64,000 bases of DNA from Hyphomicrobiales bacterium (GTDB lineage: Bacteria; Pseudomonadota; Alphaproteobacteria; Rhizobiales; Rhizobiaceae): contig UBXV01000013.1 in the NCBI GenBank assembly GCA_900469625.1, forward strand, positions 124,001-188,000, given 5' to 3'. Of the stretch, positions 60,301-64,000 are shown in pieces (position 1 is the stretch's first letter; every line of letters begins with the position of its first letter). The translations under genes were made by a program, and so were the position numbers. The notes beneath the pieces are model-generated. The model saw only the letters and a program-made list of their open reading frames with translations, made no database searches and was not told the DNA's origin.

Positions 60301-62403
60301 GATTTCGACGCCCTCGCCGAGATGGGCGTTGACCGTTTCGACCTCGGCGCGCACGGACACCATCGCCCCTTGCGGCTGCGACTGCATCAGACGGCCGCGC
60401 GCGGCGACCAGCCGCAATCCGTCCTCGAACGAAATGACATTGGCAAGCGTCGCGGCAACGAACTCGCCGACGCTGTGGCCGATCATGATGTCGGGCTTCA
60501 GGCCGCGGCTCATCCACAACCGCGCCAGCGCATGCTCGACGATGTAGAGGCTGGGCTGTGCGATGCGGGTCTCGCGTTGCTCGTCGGCCATGGCCTGGCT
60601 GACCGTGCCGGCGTGGCAGATGAAATCGCGCAGATCGGTTTTCAATGGCGCGCGAAGCAGATCGGCGCCGCGGTCGATCCAGCGGGTGAATTCCGGTTCG
60701 CGGCCATAAAGACCGGCTCCCATGCCGACATATTGCGAACCCTGGCCGGGAAACATGAAGGCGATCGGCGGGCGATCAGCCGCCACTGCGTTCGGCACTC
60801 GGTCCGCGCCCAGACGGTCGATCGCCTGCTGCATGTCGCTGACGGCAACCGCGGTGCGGTGAGCGAACGCCCGCCGTCCAGACTGCAGTGTGTGGGCCAC
60901 CTGCGAAATCGCCGCATCGGGGTTTGCCTGCAAATGGTCGCGCAGGTTCAGCCGCATGGCGGCAAGGGCCGCCTCGTTGCGGGCGGACAGCGGCAGAATG
61001 TACGGTCCTTCCGATACATCCTCAATATCGTCTTGGGGTGCAGGCGCCTGCTCCAGAACCAGATGCACATTGGTGCCACCAACGCCGAACGAACTGACAC
61101 CGGCACGGCGGGGGCCGTCCGTCACCGGCCAATCGGCGGTGCTGTCGGGGATGTAGAAGGGGCTCGCGTCAAGATCGATGCGCGGGTTCGGGCGCTGGTA
61201 ATTCGCCATGCCCGGGATCTTGGCATGGTAGAGCGCGAGCGTGGTCTTGATCAGCCCGCAGACGCCCGCCGCCGCATCGAGGTGACCGACATTGCCCTTG
61301 ACGGAACCAAGCGCGCATTGCCGCCGGGCGTCGCCGGCATCGGAAAAAGCGCTCTTCAGGCCGCCAAACTCGATCGGGTCGCCGAGCGGTGTCGCGGTCC
61401 CGTGGCATTCGACATAGCCGATCGTGCGCGGATCAACGCCGGCGTTTGCAAGGGCCGAGGCTATCGCGTCCGCCTGCCCCTCGACGCTCGGTGCCGTAAA
61501 GCCGATCTTGTCGGCGCCGTCGTTGTTGATGCCGTAGCCGCGAATGACGGCGAAGATCCGGTCGCCGTCGCGCAGCGCATCGTCCAGACGTTTCAACAGC
61601 ACGATGCCGGCGCCACTGCCGAAGACCGTTCCGGCCGCCTTTTCGTCGAACGGCCGGCAGACGCCGTCGGGCGAAACCATGCCGCCCTCCTGATAGATAT
61701 AGCCGCGCCGCTGCGGGATGGTGATCGACACGCCGCCGGCAAGCGCCATGTCGCACGTGTAGGTCAAGAGGTTCTGGCAGGCCTGGGACACGGCCAGAAG
61801 CGATGTCGAGCAGGCGGACTGGATGGCGATGGCCGGTCCGCGCAGGTTGAACTTGTAGGCGATGCGGGTGGCAAGCACATCGGTCAGCGAACCGACAATC
61901 TGCTGGAAGCAGCCGATCTGGTAGTTGGAGGTGAACTCCTCGGCCTTTGCCCGTTCGCCGAGGACATTGTTGATCAGGTAGGTGGGCATCGACGCGCCGG
62001 CGAAGACACCGACGAGACCCGGATACCGATGGGGATCGTAGCCTGCCCGCTCAAGTGCCTCCCAGCAGATCTCGAGAAAGACGCGATGCTGCGGATCGGT
62101 GACCGCCGCCTCGCGTGGGAACATGCCGAAGAATTCCGCGTCGAACAGCTCGATATCAGGGAGCTGTGGCCGGGCCGGCACGTAATTCGCAGCCGCCCGC
62201 TCCTCGTCGGTGAACGCGTCGTCGATCTCCTCCGGTTTCAGCTTCGAGAAGGCGTTGCCCCCCTGGCACACGAGATCCCAAAGCGCCTCGACCGAGGGGG
62301 CGCCCGGAAACCGGCCGGACATGCCGATGATCGCGATGCCCGTCAGGTCCTGCTCGTCGCGCTCGCAATCGCGGGTTTCGTCCGCACTGTCAAAGACCGT
62401 CAT
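54328..62403 (-). CDS. Hybrid PKS-NRPS: KS-AT-ACP-aminotransferase-C-A-PCP
   Basis: This 2691-aa megasynthase carries KS (about residues 20-445; triad C198, H334, H374), AT (about 550-850; GHSVGE with S644, HAFH near 740, malonyl type), ACP (S986 in GFDSL), an Ala/Val/Gln linker with a short coiled coil, a class III aminotransferase (about 1160-1600; K1441 in YGKVIGGG), C (about 1630-2070; HHIVCDG, H1761), A (about 2090-2575; FTSGSTGAPKGV) and PCP (S2621). The order resembles McyE/MycA: a beta-ketoacyl-ACP is aminated to a beta-amino acyl chain and condensed with an amino acid. Hand alignment gives A-domain pocket DILQLGMIWK, close to the glycine code. AGGAG precedes the ATG. There is no KR, DH or ER. 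Confidence 0.95.
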   Translation of the reverse strand: MTVFDSADETRDCERDEQDLTGIAIIGMSGRFPGAPSVEALWDLVCQGGNAFSKLKPEEIDDAFTDEERAAANYVPARPQLPDIELFDAEFFGMFPREAAVTDPQHRVFLEICWEALERAGYDPHRYPGLVGVFAGASMPTYLINNVLGERAKAEEFTSNYQIGCFQQIVGSLTDVLATRIAYKFNLRGPAIAIQSACSTSLLAVSQACQNLLTYTCDMALAGGVSITIPQRRGYIYQEGGMVSPDGVCRPFDEKAAGTVFGSGAGIVLLKRLDDALRDGDRIFAVIRGYGINNDGADKIGFTAPSVEGQADAIASALANAGVDPRTIGYVECHGTATPLGDPIEFGGLKSAFSDAGDARRQCALGSVKGNVGHLDAAAGVCGLIKTTLALYHAKIPGMANYQRPNPRIDLDASPFYIPDSTADWPVTDGPRRAGVSSFGVGGTNVHLVLEQAPAPQDDIEDVSEGPYILPLSARNEAALAAMRLNLRDHLQANPDAAISQVAHTLQSGRRAFAHRTAVAVSDMQQAIDRLGADRVPNAVAADRPPIAFMFPGQGSQYVGMGAGLYGREPEFTRWIDRGADLLRAPLKTDLRDFICHAGTVSQAMADEQRETRIAQPSLYIVEHALARLWMSRGLKPDIMIGHSVGEFVAATLANVISFEDGLRLVAARGRLMQSQPQGAMVSVRAEVETVNAHLGEGVEIAAVNAPKLCVISGTFAAVDAACASMERAGIAYSRLHTSHAFHSAMMDGVTDALREETAKVTYGTAITPYISCVTGGWQTIEQGLSPDYWAKHCRAPVRFADGLATLCDGRKPVLLEVGPGRTLSVFAAQTLARDAITAVVQSLPEHDRAHAAGEVLAEAHGKLWMSGCELNWPTSSAPGQAPLVLPTYPFQRQRHWIEAPASVRRSEGRPTLPVAPHAGHELSSSDTQAQPIDGINIMNAATPVAAASRIPALQTALLALLGDMSGEALGPGEAGATFLELGFDSLFIGQFAQRIEKDYKVKLSFRELLSNIPTVADLASHLDAQLPPEPQQVPAAAVATPQIAATAAAAQLAGPVPLLPVVAPVATVANVAGIEAVLHSQLQMLQTIVSQQLQVLQATGSVAAPVAATTTAAVSTSIQAAAPQPAPKDAVGRQDESEIGAGRIKLYRPGAKSLASEMTPAKQAFVTDLIAAYEARNGKSKRFTGENRKWLADPRTAAGFRQDWKEMVFPVVSERSKGSRIWDVDGNEYIDLVNGMGQTAFGHAPDFVVEAVKAQADAGFAIGPQTPLAGEVAAMIAEMTGHERVTFCNTGSEAVMAAMRVARTVTGRDRIVIFGNDYHGQFDEVLVKGKNRAGAPVAIPVAAGIPSASVANMTVLRYGEPESLEWIKANAADIAAVIIEPVQSRHPELRPVEFVRELRTIATQSEFALVFDEVVTGFRVDPGGIQAIWGIKGDMATYGKVIGGGMPIGVLVGDSRYMDALDGGTWNYGDDSVPMTAPTFCAGTFVRHPLVLAAAKAVLHHIRGEGAALYGPVADRTQALVAEINADLARRGIAKTIHGYKSWFYADFGSDDPLGALIYGKMRMLGIHIQDGYPCFLTTAHSEADFQAIAAAFRTSLDALQSVGIFGGQNEAEDSVAVPAAARPVRPSSAPLTEAQKEIWLAAQVGDGASCSFNESFTMVLDGPLDRARLRQALDTVVARHDALQIRFGRAGDHFEFIPDFELDVAEIDLSGESDAEALFRQLTDEDARTPFDLANGPLVRASIVRMASDRHRLVFTAHHIVCDGWSVNVLIEELAATYTAAVGGAEAALALPLSFATYATDLAPNAEISNATETFWLDQYKDVPDLPEMPLDRPRSERRSFAGGTVTGHIEADTYKALKKAGAKSGATLFSTLLAALQVMIARLSGQDDIVVAVPSAGQSLLDGQTLVGHCVNLLPLRQTVSSSMRFDEHLKATQQLVLGAFEHQDYTYGTLVRKLGVKRDTHRLPLTEIQFNLERVPDNLEFGGLQTSVASNAKAFSNFDMFFNLTESPKGVRIDVDYNAEVFDRSTIERWIGHLTTLVSALAADITRPIEDLPLLSAAERAWLTEGLNDTAADYDRDAFVFSLFGRRAAEQPTAVAVELDGATMTYGELEARSDALACRIQQAIPEPGQRIALLVERSLEMVVALLAIMKSGHAYVPLDPAHPETRLTQTLEVARVAGVVSDGERAGGLVGKDVAVIRIDGEHAAGGPEKAVPKLPTDAATPAYIIFTSGSTGAPKGVEVSHRALINFLTSMAREPGLTDRDTIVAVTTISFDIAGLELYLPLITGAKVVLAGRQTVRDGFALVGLIESCGATVVQATPTLWQMLLEAGLSRQGLKMLCGGEPLPKPLASSLLGLGGELWNMYGPTETTIWSSVQRIEDGEKPITIGHPIANTQLLILDKSGRVAPIGVTGELHIGGEGLANGYFARSDLTEKAFVDINVGTGAAERLYKTGDVGRRLADGSLQLLGRRDQQIKLRGFRIELGDIEAAMASAVGVRQCAVVAASGKNGDRQLVGYVIPENPADKPTASTLAAHAAANLPAHMVPSFWVLEEALPQTANGKLDRKTLEQRGLPQRVVVAVKVQPRTPLETRLSEIWREVLNAEDVGVDDNLYALGADSLIIFRIAARMLDSGLRLEAKHLMMHPSIAELAAFAETRDEIDLNGAEPPVPSLRDFRNGARRRVEQVSRA

Positions 62404-64000
62404 GAAGCGCTCCTGCGGAAATGGGACATTGTTTTTTTTTGCAAGCCGGCCCGTTCGGCTGCCGTCATTGCGCGGGCACTCGCCGGCGACTTGCCGTCGA
62501 GGAAGCGCGCCAGTTCCCGGATCGTCGGGTGCTTGAACAGCGCGACCACATCGACAGGGCGGGCGAGGCTTGTTTCCAGCGCCGCATGCACCCGCATCAG
62601 CTGGAGCGACGTGCCGCCGAGATCGAAGAAGTTGCGATCGAGTTCCACGGCCTGCAATCCGAGGACATTGCGCCATTGTTCCAGCAGCATGGCCTCGGTC
62701 CGGCTGGCGACCGGCGCGTTTTCGGCCGGCAGCACGTCCGCGGGCACCGGCAGCCTGGCACGGTCAACCTTTCCCGACTGATGCAACGGCAACTGCTCGA
62801 GCACCATCACGGCGCTCGGGATCATGTAGGCGGGCAGGCTGTTGCGCAGCCGTTCCATCACGGCGCGGATGAGTTCGGCATCGTCAACGCGCGTGCCCTC
62901 GCGCGGGCACAGATAGCCGACGATACGCTTGTGCGACTGATCGAGGTGCTGGCAGATGACGACGCCGTCGGCGAGCCGCGGATCGCGCCTGAGCGCCGCT
63001 TCGATCTCATCGAGTTCGATGCGCTTTCCATTGAGCTTGATCTGCCGATCGCGCCGTCCTCGAAACAGCAGGATCCCGTCCTCGCCGAGCACGGCAAGGT
63101 CGCCCGTCAGGTAACCGCGGACATCACCCTCGTCCGTATGGATGGTCACGAACCGTTCCGCCGTCAACTCCGGGCGGCGGAAATAGCCGATGGCGACGCC
63201 ATCGCCCGTCAAGACAAGCTCGCCCTCGACGCCGCGCCCGATCGGCCGCTGGTCTTCGTCGACAATCAGGATCCCCGTGTGACTGATCGCACCCCCGATC
63301 GGCACATCCTTGCCGTCGAAGGCTGCGGGAATATCGAAGGCCGTCGCCATCACGGTGATTTCCGTCGGCCCGTAGGCATTGGTCAGGCGGCAGCCCGGAT
63401 GCGCCTTCTGGAAGCGTTTGACATGCTCGGCCGAAGCCACCTCGCCGCCCAGCATCATGTGCCGCAGCGTCGGCAGTTCGCCGCAGGAAAAGTCGGCGAG
63501 AAGATTGAACAGACCGGTCGTGATCAGCGAGACGGTGACACCGTTGTCGCGGATGGCATCCCGCAACCGGGCGACCGAAAAACGTCCGTCCGGTAGCCCA
63601 GCAAGGATCGCCCCGTTGATCAACGCGCCCCAGACCTCGAACGTGGTGATGTCGAATGCGATGGTGCCGGCATGCAGCACCACGTCGCCGCTGCCGAGCT
63701 CGACATAGTTCTGGTCGAGCACAAGCCGGGTGATGCCGCGATGGGGAATGGATACGCCTTTGGGGCGCCCTGTCGAACCCGACGTGTACATGACGTAAGC
63801 CAGGTCGCCGCCGTCCACCGCGACGGGATCGAGCGGGCGCCTTTCAACTTGCAAGAGGCCGGCGACAACAGCACCGAGATCGGCAACCGTGCCCTTCACG
63901 CTCGGCACCAGCCGGATCGTCGCGAGCGTGCAGCTGTCGACGAAGACCACCTTGGGCTCGCAATCGCCGATGACATAATCGAGGTGATCTACCGGGAAGG
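62400..64000 (-). CDS. NRPS adenylation-PCP protein (N-terminus beyond window)
   Basis: The last 533 residues of a leftward NRPS gene are visible; its 5' end is past base 64000. Visible A-domain motifs are AYVMYTSGSTGRPKGV (A3), AFDITTFEVWGALING (A4), NAYGPTEITV (A5), YLTGDLAVL (A7), FRGRRDRQIKLNGKRIELDE (A8) and HQSGKVDRARLP (A10). The PCP follows (NFFDLGGTSLQLMRV). The hand-read pocket is about DIFLMGAVMK, which matches no code I can name. It would load the acyl or amino acid starter passed to the KS of the next protein, with which it overlaps by 4 bp (ATGA). An upstream condensation domain could exist outside the window. An A9 tract near the 3' end may allow frameshifting. Confidence 0.92.
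   Translation of the reverse strand, partial: FPVDHLDYVIGDCEPKVVFVDSCTLATIRLVPSVKGTVADLGAVVAGLLQVERRPLDPVAVDGGDLAYVMYTSGSTGRPKGVSIPHRGITRLVLDQNYVELGSGDVVLHAGTIAFDITTFEVWGALINGAILAGLPDGRFSVARLRDAIRDNGVTVSLITTGLFNLLADFSCGELPTLRHMMLGGEVASAEHVKRFQKAHPGCRLTNAYGPTEITVMATAFDIPAAFDGKDVPIGGAISHTGILIVDEDQRPIGRGVEGELVLTGDGVAIGYFRRPELTAERFVTIHTDEGDVRGYLTGDLAVLGEDGILLFRGRRDRQIKLNGKRIELDEIEAALRRDPRLADGVVICQHLDQSHKRIVGYLCPREGTRVDDAELIRAVMERLRNSLPAYMIPSAVMVLEQLPLHQSGKVDRARLPVPADVLPAENAPVASRTEAMLLEQWRNVLGLQAVELDRNFFDLGGTSLQLMRVHAALETSLARPVDVVALFKHPTIRELARFLDGKSPASARAMTAAERAGLQKKTMSHFRRSAS
62432..62440 (-). other. A9 slippery tract at A-PCP/PKS junction
   Basis: The coding strand has nine consecutive A residues, read as CAA-AAA-AAA-ACA in the A-PCP frame, i.e. 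the heptamer A-AAA-AAA in slippery register. A -1 slip there continues as AAC-AAT-GTC and stays open through the PKS start codon at 62403. This would yield an A-PCP-KS-AT-ACP-AMT-C-A-PCP fusion. The PKS ribosome-binding AGGAG lies about 20 bases further on. Confidence 0.55.

Noticed and set aside
60322-62781. 819-codon + strand frame opposite KS-AT
   Set aside because: The KS triad and AT motifs are unambiguous on the minus strand; the opposite frame is a compositional artefact.
34889-64000. The region as a recently acquired genomic island
   Set aside because: No tRNA, integrase, transposase or direct-repeat boundary is visible, and the GC-rich codon use looks like the rest of the window.

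Overview
The window looks like a chromosomal or chromid segment of a high-GC alphaproteobacterium, most likely Rhizobiaceae (Ensifer/Sinorhizobium/Rhizobium/Shinella-like). The basis is the Exo-type polysaccharide genes, a fused permease/ATPase amino-acid ABC transporter, a DUF992 protein, an ECF11 sigma/ChrR pair and an AmpR regulator. Species level is not resolvable from the sequence alone. I saw no rRNA, tRNA, CRISPR array, insertion sequence or phage gene.

Bases 1-15.1 kb carry mixed chromosomal genes: a truncated secreted endonuclease/phosphatase-fold protein, a DeoR regulator, a GAF-GGDEF diguanylate cyclase, and a TonB siderophore receptor with its AraC regulator. A cell-wall/beta-lactam neighbourhood follows: subclass B3 metallo-beta-lactamase, polysaccharide deacetylase, AmpR (effector residues T103, D135, S221 and Y264 all present) and, divergent from AmpR, a class A and a class B penicillin-binding protein.

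Bases 15.1-22.5 kb are a singlet-oxygen-type stress locus: rpoE(ECF11)-chrR-DUF2177, FAD oxidoreductase-DUF1365, and a secreted protein-DUF3833-MFS-SDR operon. Three sites with the same architecture, (T/C)GATC(C/T)-N16-CGTA, lie upstream of the three transcription units and are probably the sigma-factor promoters. ChrR lacks one expected zinc-ligand cysteine, and the cyclopropane-fatty-acid-synthase-like gene usual in this set is absent.

Bases 22.6-33.4 kb hold a leftward gene set (three LLM flavin monooxygenases, M20 deacetylase, GNAT acetyltransferase, ABC permease-ATPase fusion, two paralogous binding proteins, HCCA-isomerase-like protein, nitroreductase). It resembles S-alkylcysteine/organosulfur salvage operons of the yxe/sna type. 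After a strong terminator come a DUF992 protein and a small membrane protein.

Bases 34.9 kb to the right edge form one large envelope/secondary-metabolite region. The polysaccharide half has a GT4 glycosyltransferase (leftward), then OPX export protein, Wzc/ExoP-like copolymerase, GT2, GT4, ExoY-like initiating transferase, Wzx-type flippase and a TIGR04325 methyltransferase. No Wzy polymerase is evident. The second half has a GMC oxidoreductase, a DegT/DnrJ aminotransferase overlapping an Sfp-type phosphopantetheinyl transferase and, converging on these, a tightly coupled assembly-line operon: A-PCP (runs off the window) -> KS-AT-ACP-aminotransferase-C-A-PCP -> C*-A(sub)-PCP-TE(Cys) -> formyltransferase-like/beta-propeller protein. 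The assembly line is predicted to build a beta-amino acyl unit, add a glycine-like residue, and release it through a TE with a cysteine nucleophile. The last condensation domain has HQ in place of the catalytic HH. A run of nine A residues in the A-PCP coding strand, just before its stop, is a canonical -1 slippery site that would fuse A-PCP to the PKS. The physical interleaving suggests, but does not prove, that the polyketide-peptide decorates a glycan or is exported with it.
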